Assembly: GCA_003170135.1 (NCBI GenBank)
Contig: PMZR01000068.1
Span: 1 to 64,000, forward strand
From: Acidobacteriota bacterium
GTDB lineage: Bacteria > Acidobacteriota > Vicinamibacteria > Vicinamibacterales > Fen-181
Direction: 5' to 3'
Length of the DNA: 64,000 nucleotides
Each line of letters opens with the position of its first letter. Position 1 is the first letter of the stretch. The translations under genes and the position numbers were made by a program. The notes under the pieces were generated by a model, which was given only the letters and a program-made list of their open reading frames with translations, was not told the DNA's origin and searched no databases. Shown one piece after another: positions 10,034-20,362 of the stretch.

Positions 10034-10075
10034 TCAGGAATCAGGAATCAGGAATCGGGAATGACTCCTGAATCC
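10034..10075. repeat. heptanucleotide array abutting the purM start codon
   Basis: Units TCAGGAA (three copies), TCGGGAA, TGACTCC and TGAATCC follow one another with a period of 7. The last two are partly the reverse complement of the first ones, so a hairpin can form. On the purM transcript the array ends one nucleotide before the ATG and would cover the ribosome-binding region. It lies between the HEAT-repeat gene stop and purM. Confidence 0.85.
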
Positions 10076-10079
10076 TAGC

Positions 10080-11276
10080 TCAGAACTCCAGCTTCTCGAT
10101 CAACGCTTCCGCCACCTTGCGCGGCTCGCTGCCCTCGGCGGCCTGCCAGTAGGCGCGCCGGACCGCCACGAAGAACCGTTCCTTCTCGTAGGGCTCCTCG
10201 AGCATGTCGAAGGCGTCGCGCAAGAGCAGGATGGCCCGCTCGCGATCCCCGCGTTTCTCGAGCGCCGACAGCACGAGCGGCGTGTTGCGCAGCGCCACGG
10301 CGCCCAGCGCGAGCGCCACGGGCGCGCGTACCGGGTCTTCCGACGGCACGCCGACGTCGAACAGCAGGTTCACGCCGTCCAGGTTGCCGCTCTGCCCGAG
10401 GGCCTCGGCGGCGGCGGCGGCACTGCGCAGCAGCGGCTGAAACCCGGAATTTTTCGCGGCGAACCGGAGGGTCTTGTCGATGTAGCCGACGTGCGCCGGG
10501 CAGTTCAGGCCCAGCAGGCAGATGCCGGCCGCGATCTGCGGCTGCACCTCCTGCGGCGCGGCATGCTGGGCGGCGACGAGCGCGTTCAGCGCACGCTTGT
10601 CGCCGATCTTGCCGAGCGCGATTGCCGCATCGACTTGCAGCGGTCCGTCCATCTGCGCGGTCTCGATGAGCGCGTCCACCGCGTAGCCCGCGTGGTAATC
10701 GCCCAGCGCCTCGATGAGCGCGCTGCGGAACATCGTCTCGCCGCGCGCGATCTCGGGCAGCAGCGCGGCGCGCACCTTCGGGTCGCTGCCGTGCGCGGCC
10801 AGGGCACGCAGCAGGGCCGGACGGACGAACTCCGCGCCCTCCCGGCCGAGCGCGCCCAGCAGCACGGGCACGAGCTTCGGGTCCGGATGGTGCTCGACGT
10901 ACTCGTAGCTGATCTCACGCAACCGCTCGTTCGCGTCCGCCATCGTGACGAGGACCTGGTCGGCGGTCCGAGGGTCGTTGAAGCCGGTAAGGAGCACCAG
11001 CGCGCGATATCGGACGTAACCGTCCTTGTGATCCTTGACCGCCTGCAGCAACGCGGGGACCGCCTGCGCCGCCGCGACACGCCGGATCCTGCGCGCGGCG
11101 TTCATGCGCACCGGGTAATCGACAGCGCTCAACTGGTCGATGGCGGTCGTGAGGTCGAGCGGCGAGAGCGTCTCGGTCCGAGCGCGTTCCTGTGGTGCCG
11201 GGACCACGCCGGCGACGACCTCGACAGCCGGGGCCGCGACGGCCAGGACACACGCGATGAGCAGGCGGCCGGTCAT
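10080..11276 (-). CDS. secreted or periplasmic HEAT-repeat protein
   Basis: Protein of 398 aa with an N-terminal signal peptide (LLIACVLAVAAPAVEVVAG). The rest is made of HEAT/PBS-lyase-type helical repeats, for example VPALLQAVKDHKDGYVRYRALVLL, VDALIETAQMDGPLQVDAAIALGKIGDKRAL and a C-terminal helical segment. Such solenoids mediate protein-protein contacts; no catalytic motif is visible. It starts 12 nt after the purF stop, so it is probably co-transcribed with purF, although no purine role follows from its sequence. Function unknown. Confidence 0.75.
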   Translation of the reverse strand: MTGRLLIACVLAVAAPAVEVVAGVVPAPQERARTETLSPLDLTTAIDQLSAVDYPVRMNAARRIRRVAAAQAVPALLQAVKDHKDGYVRYRALVLLTGFNDPRTADQVLVTMADANERLREISYEYVEHHPDPKLVPVLLGALGREGAEFVRPALLRALAAHGSDPKVRAALLPEIARGETMFRSALIEALGDYHAGYAVDALIETAQMDGPLQVDAAIALGKIGDKRALNALVAAQHAAPQEVQPQIAAGICLLGLNCPAHVGYIDKTLRFAAKNSGFQPLLRSAAAAAEALGQSGNLDGVNLLFDVGVPSEDPVRAPVALALGAVALRNTPLVLSALEKRGDRERAILLLRDAFDMLEEPYEKERFFVAVRRAYWQAAEGSEPRKVAEALIEKLEF

Positions 11277-11288
11277 GCGCTTGAAGAA

Positions 11289-12701
11289 TCAGACCTGCTT
11301 GACGAGCTTGAGCGGAAGTTGCAGGTGCGAGGCGTCGTCGCGGGGGAACGGGATCGGGTAGCGACCGGTGTAGCACGAGGTGCAGTAGTTGCTGCGCTGG
11401 CCGTTCACCGAGCTCAACAGGCCGTCCAGGCTCAGGTACTTCAGGCTGTCCGCGCCCAGGAACTTCTCGATTTCCCTGATCGTGTGCGTCGCGGCAATCA
11501 GTTCCGACCGGCGGGGCGTGTCCACGCCGTAGAAGCACGGCGAAATGGTCGGCGGGCAACTGATGCGCACGTGCACCTCGCGCGCGCCGGCCGCCTTGAT
11601 CATCTTCACGATCTTCCGGCTCGTGGTGCCGCGCACGATCGAGTCGTCGACGAGCACGACGCGCTTGCCGGCCAGGATGCTGCGCACGGGGTTCAGCTTC
11701 ACCTTGACGCCGAAGTGTCGAATCGACTGCTGCGGCTCGATGAAGGTGCGCCCGATGTAGTGGTTCCTGATCAGGCCCATCTTGAGCGGGATGTGGGACT
11801 GCTCGCTGTACCCGATCGCCGCGCACACCCCCGAATCCGGCACGGGCACGACGACGTCGGCGTCGGCCGGCGATTCCTCGGCGAGGCGCATGCCCAGGTT
11901 GGTCCGCACCTCGTTCACGCTGTCCCCGAACACGTAGCTGTCGGGCCGCGCGAAGTAGACGTGTTCGAAGATGCAGTGCTGCAGCGGCTGCGCGCGGAAC
12001 GGCTTGATCGACCGCAGGCCGCCGGCGTTGATGACCAGGACCTCGCCCGGTTCCACGTCCCGCACGTAGGTCGCGCCGATCAAATCGAGCGCGCACGTCT
12101 CCGAGCAGACGATGAAGGCATCGCCCAGTCGGCCGAGTGCGAGCGGACGGAAGCCGTGTGGATCGCGCACCGCGATCAGCCGGTCGTTGGTCAGGATGGC
12201 CAGCGAATAGGCGCCGCGGGTCTGGCCAATCGATTCGATCAGCGCGCTCTCGACCGAGTCGGCCTTGGACCGCGCGTACAGGTGCAGGAAGACCTCCGTG
12301 TCGCTGGTGGACTGGAAGATCGATCCCTCGCGGACGAGGTCGTCGCGCAACTCGCGCGCGTTGACGAGGTTGCCGTTGTGGCAGATGGCAATCTGGCCGT
12401 GCACGCAATCGCTGACCAGCGGCTGGGCGTTGACGAGCCGGCTCTCGCCGGCGGTCGAGTAGCGGACGTGCCCGATCGCGTTGGTGCCGGGCAGCTGGGC
12501 GAGCGCCGCTTCGTTGAACGCGTCGGCCACCTGCCCCATGACCTTCAGGACGTTGATCGTGTGGCCCGTGGAGGCCGCGATGCCGGCGCTCTCCTGTCCG
12601 CGGTGCTGGAGCGCGTACAGGCCGAGGTACACGAGGTTGGCGGCCTCACGATGTCCGAAGATACCGAAGACTCCGCACTCGTCCTTGAATTTATCGAGCA
12701 T
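11289..12701 (-). CDS. purF: amidophosphoribosyltransferase
   Basis: First committed enzyme of purine synthesis, 470 aa: it makes phosphoribosylamine from PRPP and glutamine. A short propeptide (MLDKFKDE) precedes the N-terminal nucleophile Cys9 of CGVFGIFGH, which is exposed by self-cleavage. The glutaminase loop LQHRGQESAGI is intact. The PRPP site is VLVDDSIVRGTTSRKI. Cysteines in SCPPTISPCFYGVDTP and NYCTSCYTG are typical of the Fe-S-containing Bacillus-type enzyme. It ends 12 nt before the HEAT-repeat gene. Confidence 0.97.
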   Translation of the reverse strand: MLDKFKDECGVFGIFGHREAANLVYLGLYALQHRGQESAGIAASTGHTINVLKVMGQVADAFNEAALAQLPGTNAIGHVRYSTAGESRLVNAQPLVSDCVHGQIAICHNGNLVNARELRDDLVREGSIFQSTSDTEVFLHLYARSKADSVESALIESIGQTRGAYSLAILTNDRLIAVRDPHGFRPLALGRLGDAFIVCSETCALDLIGATYVRDVEPGEVLVINAGGLRSIKPFRAQPLQHCIFEHVYFARPDSYVFGDSVNEVRTNLGMRLAEESPADADVVVPVPDSGVCAAIGYSEQSHIPLKMGLIRNHYIGRTFIEPQQSIRHFGVKVKLNPVRSILAGKRVVLVDDSIVRGTTSRKIVKMIKAAGAREVHVRISCPPTISPCFYGVDTPRRSELIAATHTIREIEKFLGADSLKYLSLDGLLSSVNGQRSNYCTSCYTGRYPIPFPRDDASHLQLPLKLVKQV

Positions 12702-12764
12702 GATTCACCGGCGGGTCGCGGGGCCCGCCCGAGTTGGACATGTCGCCTGTCTGGGTGAACCCCT

Positions 12765-12770
12765 ATTCTA
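12765..12770 (-). promoter_or_regulatory. possible -10 element of purF
   Basis: TAGAAT on the minus strand lies in the 165-bp purB-purF gap, 63 nt before the purF ATG. The predicted leader contains a hairpin (GGCGGG…CCCGCC, about 12709-12728). No convincing -35 is seen, so support is modest. Confidence 0.4.
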
Positions 12771-12866
12771 TCGCGCCTGCGGCCAACACGGCGTCCTCGC
12801 GGCGTGAGATCGCCGGTTTCGCCGGGCGCCATCTCAACAGGAACACGGATCGCGCGTCAGCGCGCA

Positions 12867-14171
<1,305 letters not shown>

Positions 14172-14225
14172 GCAGGGATCGATGCAGGGGCGACGCGCGG
14201 TCGCCCGCAACCAACGCGGGCGGGA

Positions 14226-15485
14226 TTACTTCAACGCCAGCCGATCGCTCGACAACTGCCAGCCGTCGAGCTGCCCGAGGGCCGTCACCGCGACCCCGCC
14301 GTCAAAGAACATCAGGTTCGCCACGTCGCGGATCCCGTCCGGCGTCACCCGTTCGATGCCTTCGAGCGTTTCGTCGAGACTGAACTGCCGGTCGAAGTAT
14401 ATCTCCTGGCGGGCGAGATGCGACATGCGGCTCGCCGTGTTTTCGAGACTGAGCATCAGGCTGCCCTTCAGGTGGTCCTTCGCGCGGCGCAACTCGGTAT
14501 CCGGCGCCGATGACTGCTTCACTCCGCGCAGCTCCTCGACGACCAGGTCGATCACCTCGCCGACCGCCTCCTTCGCGCAGCCCGCGTAGACGGTGAAGGT
14601 GCCCGCATCGCGGTACGCGCTCAGGCCGCTGAACACGGCGTAGGCCAGGCCGCGCTTCTCGCGCACGTTCTGGAACAGGCGCGAGCTCATCGATCCGCCG
14701 ATGAGCGTGTTCATCACGTAGCTGGTGTAGCGATCCGCGTGATTCTGCGGAAAGCTGCTGGTGCCCAGGCACAGGTGGCTCTGCTCGAGATCCTTGCTCC
14801 GGATGGTCACTCGCGGCACCACCGTCGGCGGCACGTCGGCGACGACCGGCCCGACCCGGCGAATGCCGGCGAAGGCGGTCGCGATCAGGTCGCGGACCCG
14901 CTCGTGCTGGATGTTGCCGGCCGCCGCGATGATCATGTTGTTGGCGGTGTAGGCCTGCTCGAAGTACTCGCGCAGCGAGTCGCGCTTGAGCCCTTCCACG
15001 GTGTCCGGCGTGCCGAGAATCGGCCGGCCCAGCGGGTGATCCTCCCAGAAGGTCTGGGTGAAGATCTCGTGGACGAGGTCGTCGGGCGTGTCCTCGACCA
15101 TCTTGATCTCTTCGAGCACAACCTTCTTCTCGCGCTCGATGTCGTCTTCCGCCAGCGCCGGGTTCAGGACGATGTCCGACAGGATGTCGACGGCGAGCGG
15201 CAGGTTCTCGTCGAGGACCTTGATGTAGTAGCTCGCGTATTCCTTGGCCGTGAACGCGTCGAGCTGCCCGCCGATCGAGTCGATGTCCTGCGCGATGCTC
15301 TCGGCCGATCGGTTGGTCGTGCCCTTGAAGAGCATGTGCTCGACAAAGTGCGCGATGCCGCCGTGGACCGCCGGCTCGTGACGGGACCCGCGTGTCAGCC
15401 AGACACCGATGCTGACCGACCGCACGTGGGGAATCTGCTCGGTGAGGAGGCGCAGGCCGTTGTCGAGAACTTCACGAACAATCAT
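14226..15485 (-). CDS. M16 family zinc peptidase (pitrilysin / processing-peptidase-like)
   Basis: Protein of 419 aa with the inverted zinc motif HFVEH (residues 46-50) and the downstream glutamate region EREKKVVLEEIKMVEDTPDD that supplies the third ligand. Both M16 halves are present in one chain; the second half has the R/Y region RLFQNVREKRGLAYAVFSGLSAY. This is the size and order of bacterial PqqL/YmxG-like cytoplasmic peptidases. No signal peptide is visible. The substrate is unknown. It is upstream of purB in the same direction and divergent from rlmN. Confidence 0.92.
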   Translation of the reverse strand: MIVREVLDNGLRLLTEQIPHVRSVSIGVWLTRGSRHEPAVHGGIAHFVEHMLFKGTTNRSAESIAQDIDSIGGQLDAFTAKEYASYYIKVLDENLPLAVDILSDIVLNPALAEDDIEREKKVVLEEIKMVEDTPDDLVHEIFTQTFWEDHPLGRPILGTPDTVEGLKRDSLREYFEQAYTANNMIIAAAGNIQHERVRDLIATAFAGIRRVGPVVADVPPTVVPRVTIRSKDLEQSHLCLGTSSFPQNHADRYTSYVMNTLIGGSMSSRLFQNVREKRGLAYAVFSGLSAYRDAGTFTVYAGCAKEAVGEVIDLVVEELRGVKQSSAPDTELRRAKDHLKGSLMLSLENTASRMSHLARQEIYFDRQFSLDETLEGIERVTPDGIRDVANLMFFDGGVAVTALGQLDGWQLSSDRLALK

Positions 15486-15801
15486 GACTGTGGGTCGCCT
15501 TCATTCAATGGGCCCGTCATTGGTCGCCGAGAAGACCGCCACGTCCCGGAGCACAGTACTTTCAGAATTGGAATCCGCACAGGACGCGCGGCGACGTAAA
15601 CGCCGCAAATCCTTGCGATAGAAGGGATTACCTGACTACACTTGGCATCATAGCACCCTGGTGCGGTTCACTTCAACGTCGAAACAGCAGAGTTTTCGAC
15701 GGCAAAATGAGACTGGCGTGAGAAAAGGTGCCTGACCCCATTACGAAACTGTAAGTGACGGGCGGATGGTACAATCACCGAGACGCCGCAGGGCATCCGC
15801 C
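15486..15801. other. 316-bp divergent intergenic region (M16 peptidase / rlmN)
   Basis: No open reading frame of note. It contains the rlmN extended -10 (15767-15775) and the phrase AAAAGGTGCCTGACCCCAT (15723-15741), which resembles dispersed GGTGCCTGAC-type intergenic motifs I recall from other bacteria. It also has two unusually AT-rich patches around 15610-15655. The promoter of the M16 gene could not be fixed. Confidence 0.5.
15767..15775 (+). promoter_or_regulatory. extended -10 promoter of rlmN
   Basis: TGGTACAAT matches the extended -10 TGnTAnAAT. It overlaps the first possible ATG of the reading frame (15766), so translation should begin further on, at the in-frame GTG 15802. Confidence 0.6.
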
Positions 15802-16935
15802 GTGATCAACACAGCCGCTCGAGCCGCTCTCCCCGATCTCGCCGAGATGGAACTTGCCGACCTGGAGCAGTTCCTCGCCGGCCTGGGCGAGGGCCGCTTC
15901 CACGCACGCCAGATCTATCGGTGGGCATACAAACGCGGCGTGACCGACTTCCACCTGATGAGCGACCTGTCGAAGACGCTGCGCGCCTCACTCGACACCG
16001 GGCTCGTCCTTTCGACGCCCCGCATCGTCGGCCGCGACCGGTCGTCGGACGGCACCGAGAAGTTCGTACTGGAGGTGGGTCCGGACGGCGGCACGGCGCG
16101 CCGCATCGAATCCGTGTTCATCCCCGAAACACCCGCGATGACCTTCTGCGTCTCCACGCAGGTCGGCTGCGCGATGGGCTGCGCCTTCTGCCTGACCGGC
16201 AAGATGGGCCTGGTGCGCAACCTCACCGCCGGAGAAATCGTCGGCCAGGTGCGCGTCCTTGCCGAGACCCTCGCCCTGCGCGACACGCGCTTCAACATCG
16301 TCCTGATGGGCATGGGCGAGCCACTGCACAACTACGACGAGACGATGAAGGCGCTCCGCATCCTCGCGAACGCCTCGGGCCTGGCCATCTCCCCGCGACG
16401 CGTCACGCTGTCGACGGTGGGCGTGGTACCCGGGCTCGATCGCCTGACCACTGAACCGATGATGCCCAACCTGGCGATTTCGCTGCACGCCACGACCGAG
16501 GAACAGCGCAGCCGCCTCGTGCCGCTGAACCGCAAGTACCGCATCGAGGACGTGCTCGCCGCGTGCCGGCGCCTGCCGGTCAAGCGCCGCGACCGCATCA
16601 CCTTCGAATACGTGCTCCTGGACGGCGTGAACGACGCGCCCGACGACGCGCGCCGCCTGGTTCGCCTGCTGCAGGGAATCCGCGCGAAGGTCAACCTCAT
16701 CCCGCTCAACGAGGCCGCCGGCATCCCCTTCGGACGCCCGGCGGACCATCGCGTCGATGCGTTCGCGCAGATCCTCGCGGATCACCGCGTGACCGTGTCG
16801 GTCAGGAAGAGCCGCGGCCGCGACATTCGCGCCGCGTGCGGGCAGTTGATCGTGGAAGGCCAGCAGCGTTCGCCGGGACAGCGACTGGCAAGCGCGATGT
16901 CGTCGGCGCTGTCGCCGGCGGGCGCGGACGCGTAG
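15802..16935 (+). CDS. rlmN: 23S rRNA / tRNA adenine-C2 methyltransferase (radical SAM)
   Basis: Dual-specificity RlmN that methylates A2503 of 23S rRNA and A37 of some tRNAs, about 377 aa from the GTG at 15802. The radical-SAM cluster motif is CAMGCAFC preceded by STQVG. The methyl-carrying cysteine is in the C-terminal RDIRAACGQL, and the internal cysteine of the motif region is present. The N-terminal helix bundle (LEQFLAGLGEGRFHARQIYRWAYKRG) is typical. An ATG at 15766 is open, but it overlaps the -10 element, so the downstream GTG is preferred. The adaptor-like C-terminus is slightly long. Confidence 0.95.
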   Translation: MINTAARAALPDLAEMELADLEQFLAGLGEGRFHARQIYRWAYKRGVTDFHLMSDLSKTLRASLDTGLVLSTPRIVGRDRSSDGTEKFVLEVGPDGGTARRIESVFIPETPAMTFCVSTQVGCAMGCAFCLTGKMGLVRNLTAGEIVGQVRVLAETLALRDTRFNIVLMGMGEPLHNYDETMKALRILANASGLAISPRRVTLSTVGVVPGLDRLTTEPMMPNLAISLHATTEEQRSRLVPLNRKYRIEDVLAACRRLPVKRRDRITFEYVLLDGVNDAPDDARRLVRLLQGIRAKVNLIPLNEAAGIPFGRPADHRVDAFAQILADHRVTVSVRKSRGRDIRAACGQLIVEGQQRSPGQRLASAMSSALSPAGADA

Positions 16936-17047
16936 CTAGCTCGTGGCCCGTATCAGCTGATTCGGTGGCACCGCGCCGGCCGTGCGAACCCGCAGCCGCG
17001 GACGCGACAGCGGAGCGCGCCGCTGCGGATTCAGGCGATACAGTCCA

Positions 17048-18313
17048 CTACCGGACCGGCTCGCCCTTCATCGGATCGCCGTCTTCGAGGATCCGCACCC
17101 TCACCCATTCGTTCCGCCGGTGGCCGGCCGCAATCCTCACGCGCAGGTAGTTGTCGGTCAGCACCAGCAAGCCGTCTTCGATCGTCAACCCGTCCCTGAC
17201 GGCGCCGACAAACCGCTGGCGAAACCTGCGGCTGAGATCCGCGCCGATGCCCCGCAGACTCCGCACCCTGCGGCGCACGTCCTCGCCACGCGGTCGCCCG
17301 CCCAGTCGCGCAGCGCGCGTGCCCGGCCGCGCCGAGAACGGAAAAACGTGCAGGTAAGCCAGCGGCGACGCCGCGAGATACTGCGCGCACCTGTCGAAGT
17401 CGACCTCGGTTTCGCCCGGAAAGCCGACGATGAGGTCCGCGCCTATCGCCGCCGCCGGAAAGAGGTCGCACAACGCGTCGAGGATCGCGGTGTAGCGGCT
17501 GACCGTGTAAGGCCGCGTCATGGCCGCCAGGATCTGGTCGCTGGCGTGCTGCAGCGGCAAGTGAAAGTGATGCACGAACCGCGTGGAGGCGGCGAGCGCT
17601 CGGATGACGCCGTCGCCGAAATCCATCGGCTCCACCGCGCTCAGGCGGAAGCGAAGATCGGCCGGATGCGCGGACAGCGCCCGAACCAGATCCGCGAGGC
17701 TCGACCGAGGATCAAGATCGCGGCCGTAGGAGCCAAGGTGCACGCCGGTGATCACCACCTCTTTGAAGCCGGCCCGAGCCGCGTCGGAGACCTCACCGAC
17801 GACGGCGTCGAGCGGAAGACTGCGCGACCGTCCCCTGGTCGTCGGAACGATGCAGTATGCGCAGGCCTCGTTGCAGCCGGTCTGGACGCAAAGGAAACGG
17901 ACCGTGCGACCGCGCGTGCCCGGGCCCACGGGCATCGGCACGGAATCCACGATCTCCTGACCGACGTCGGACAGCCCGTCCACCGCCTCGTGAGATCCGT
18001 GTGGAGTCGAAGGCGAGGCAGGTCCGGCAGGACTTGCAATCGGCACGCCCAGCGCGGCAAAGTCGGCCGGCTGGCGGACCGCGTAGCAGCCGGTCGCCAG
18101 GATGCGGGCGCGGGGATTGACACGTGCCACACGACGAATCGCCTGGCGGGCCGCCTGTTCGGCGGTCGCCGTCACGGCGCACGTATTGACGATGACCAGG
18201 TCTGCGACTTCGACGGGCGCTGCCCGACCGCCCCGTGCGAGCAGGTCGCGCTCGAGGTCGAACGAGTCCGCCTGGTTGGTCCGGCAGCCGAATGTCAGGA
18301 TTGCGTACTTCAC
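17048..18313 (-). CDS. mtaB: tRNA t6A37 methylthiotransferase, MtaB type
   Basis: Methylthiotransferase of 421 aa. The N-terminal UPF0004 domain has three cysteines in FGCRTNQ, VNTCAV and ATGCY. The radical-SAM motif is CNEACAYC, followed by IVPTTRGRSRS and GVHLGSYG. The short form with HFHLPLQHASDQILAAM matches the MtaB/YqeV branch, which converts t6A to ms2t6A at position 37, rather than MiaB or RimO. The start is GTG at 18313; a heptanucleotide array ends about 9 nt upstream of it and replaces a Shine-Dalgarno sequence. It converges with rlmN. Confidence 0.9.
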   Translation of the reverse strand: MKYAILTFGCRTNQADSFDLERDLLARGGRAAPVEVADLVIVNTCAVTATAEQAARQAIRRVARVNPRARILATGCYAVRQPADFAALGVPIASPAGPASPSTPHGSHEAVDGLSDVGQEIVDSVPMPVGPGTRGRTVRFLCVQTGCNEACAYCIVPTTRGRSRSLPLDAVVGEVSDAARAGFKEVVITGVHLGSYGRDLDPRSSLADLVRALSAHPADLRFRLSAVEPMDFGDGVIRALAASTRFVHHFHLPLQHASDQILAAMTRPYTVSRYTAILDALCDLFPAAAIGADLIVGFPGETEVDFDRCAQYLAASPLAYLHVFPFSARPGTRAARLGGRPRGEDVRRRVRSLRGIGADLSRRFRQRFVGAVRDGLTIEDGLLVLTDNYLRVRIAAGHRRNEWVRVRILEDGDPMKGEPVR

Positions 18314-18322
18314 AGGGGGATA

Positions 18323-18357
18323 GTCGACAGTCGACAGTTGACAGTTAACCGTTGACC
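18323..18357. repeat. heptanucleotide array in the mtaB leader
   Basis: Five exact-period units: GTCGACA, GTCGACA, GTTGACA, GTTAACC, GTTGACC. A degenerate complementary arm with TCAAC/TCGAC words spaced about 7 nt lies at about 18447-18474 near the purE stop. On the mtaB transcript the array sits immediately before the GTG start. Confidence 0.85.
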
Positions 18358-18462
18358 TGGGGAGGCGCGCACGGTCACCGGAAGGCGCCGCCGCGAAGTT
18401 CGATGCGTCGCAGTTTGACGTCGCTCGACGCTCAGCGACAACGAACCATCAACGATCGACTC

Positions 18463-18975
18463 TCAGCGATCGGTCGTTGTCTCGAGCCGGGCCGCGGCCT
18501 GCTCGACCTTGTCGGCAAGGCCCTTCTTGTATTCGTGCAGGCGTCTGTCGAGATCGCCGTCGGAGAGCGCCAGCACCTGCGCGGCGAGCACCGCCGCATT
18601 GATCGCGCCACTCTTGCCGACCGAGACGGTGGCCACGGGAACGCCCGGCGGCATCTGGACGGTGGACAGGAGTGCGTCGAATCCGCTCAACGGCGAGGAA
18701 TCAATCGGCACTCCGATTACCGGTCGCGTGGTCCGGCCCGCAATCATACCGGCAAGGTGCGCGGCCGCGCCCGCGCCCACGATGAACACCTTGACGCCGC
18801 GCCGGGGCGACTCGTCCACCAACCGCTCCACGCGGGAAGGCGAACGGTGCGCGGATGCCACGGTCATCTCCCACGACACGCGCAACTCGTCCAACGTCTC
18901 GCCGGCGCCCTTCATCGTGGCCAGATCGGAGTCCGACCCCATCAGGATGAGCACGTCCACATTCTTCTGCGTCAC
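18463..18975 (-). CDS. purE: N5-carboxyaminoimidazole ribonucleotide mutase
   Basis: PurE of 170 aa that moves the carboxylate of N5-CAIR to C4, giving CAIR. The class I signature is complete: MGSDSDLATM at the N-terminus, ASAHRSP in the active-site loop, and GAGAAAHLAGM…PVIGVPI. No purK is in the window, although class I PurE normally needs it. The ATG overlaps the purD stop by 4 nt, so purD and purE are translationally coupled. Confidence 0.97.
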   Translation of the reverse strand: MTQKNVDVLILMGSDSDLATMKGAGETLDELRVSWEMTVASAHRSPSRVERLVDESPRRGVKVFIVGAGAAAHLAGMIAGRTTRPVIGVPIDSSPLSGFDALLSTVQMPPGVPVATVSVGKSGAINAAVLAAQVLALSDGDLDRRLHEYKKGLADKVEQAAARLETTTDR

Positions 18976-20297
18976 GGCTGTTCTCCCGCCGCTTGAGAAT
19001 CTCGCGGCGCACCCTGGCGTGCGCCGCCAGGCGCCTTGGCGCCGATGTCCCGGCGCCAGTGCATGCCCTCGAACGCGATCCGCCCGACCGCCTCATAGGC
19101 GCGCGCAATCGCCGAGCCATAATCCGGTCCCCGGCCGACGATGGTCAGCACGCGACCGCCCGATGTCACCACCTGGTCGCCTTGTATCGCGGTGCCGGCA
19201 TGGAACACCAGGACCCCAGGTGCGGCCGCAGCCTCGTCGAGGCCGGCAATCGGCTTTCGCGTCTCGTAGCGATCCGGATAACCACCCGACGCGAGTACGA
19301 CGCCGACCGTCGCGCCCGACGCGAAGACCGCCGACGAACGGCTGAGCGTGCCCGCGGCCGCGTCGTGCAGCAGCGGCATCAGATCCTCGGCGAGCAAGGG
19401 CAGCAGGACCTGCGCCTCGGGGTCGCCCAGCCGCGCGTTGAACTCGAGGACTTTCGGACCGCCAGATGTCAGCATCAATCCCACGTAGAGGAACCCGCGG
19501 AACGGCCGTCCCTCGGCCCGCATCCCGTCGATCGTCGGCGTGACGACCTCATCGATAATGCGCGCGGCCAGCGCCGCGTCAACCAGGGGGCTGGGTGCGA
19601 ACGCGCCCATGCCGCCCGTGTTGGGGCCGCGGTCGTCGTCATACGCGCGCTTGTGGTCCTGGGCCGAGCAGAACGACAGCCCACGCACACCGTCCGACAC
19701 GACGAAGAAGGACACTTCGGGCCCTGCGAGACACTCTTCGATGAGCACGCGCTCGCCGGCCTCGCCGAACTGCCGCCCGACCATGATCGCGTCGATCGCG
19801 CCGAACGCGACGGTCCGATCCTCGGCGATGATCACGCCCTTGCCCGCCGCCAGGCCATCCGCCTTCACGACCAGTGGAAAGCCGAACCGGCCCGAGGCAA
19901 CGACACGGCGCGCAGCGTCGGCGCTCGAGCAGACTTCGCAATCGGCCGTCGGCACGCGGTGCCGGACCATGAACTCTTTCGCGAACACCTTGCTCGACTC
20001 GATCTCGGCGGCGGCCCGCGTCGGACCGAACGCCAGTCGGCCGCGCGCGCTGAGCAGGTCGACGACGCCGCGGGTCAGCGGCAGCTCGGGACCGACCACG
20101 GTCAGCGCAATGTCGTGTTCTTCAACAAAGGCGAGCACATCGGCGGGATTGGCGGGATCGAGCGGAACGGTGACGGCGACCTGCGCGATGCCCGCGTTTC
20201 CCGGGGCGCAGAAGATCCGCGAGACGCCGGCGTCGCACGCGAGCCGCCAGGTCAGGGCGTGCTCGCGGCCTCCGCCCCCCAGGACCAGTATGTTCAT
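18972..20297 (-). CDS. purD: phosphoribosylamine--glycine ligase
   Basis: GAR synthetase of 441 aa, the second purine step. The N-domain GGGGREHALTWRL, the ATP-grasp core (VVKADGLAAGKGVIIAED) and the metal-binding region EFNARLGDPEAQVLLP are all conserved. The ATG is preceded by GGGGG 4-8 nt upstream, a usable ribosome-binding site, in contrast to many genes here. It overlaps purE by 4 nt and diverges from rpsU. Confidence 0.97.
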   Translation of the reverse strand: MNILVLGGGGREHALTWRLACDAGVSRIFCAPGNAGIAQVAVTVPLDPANPADVLAFVEEHDIALTVVGPELPLTRGVVDLLSARGRLAFGPTRAAAEIESSKVFAKEFMVRHRVPTADCEVCSSADAARRVVASGRFGFPLVVKADGLAAGKGVIIAEDRTVAFGAIDAIMVGRQFGEAGERVLIEECLAGPEVSFFVVSDGVRGLSFCSAQDHKRAYDDDRGPNTGGMGAFAPSPLVDAALAARIIDEVVTPTIDGMRAEGRPFRGFLYVGLMLTSGGPKVLEFNARLGDPEAQVLLPLLAEDLMPLLHDAAAGTLSRSSAVFASGATVGVVLASGGYPDRYETRKPIAGLDEAAAAPGVLVFHAGTAIQGDQVVTSGGRVLTIVGRGPDYGSAIARAYEAVGRIAFEGMHWRRDIGAKAPGGARQGAPRDSQAAGEQP

Positions 20298-20362
20298 CGA
20301 ACCCCCAAGGGATAGACTAACTCGCTGAATCTGTGAGGCTTACGTGACAGGACGACGCCTGC

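Noticed and set aside
9264-10075. CRISPR array at the heptamer repeats
   Set aside because: Units are only 7 nt with no spacers, and no cas genes are present.
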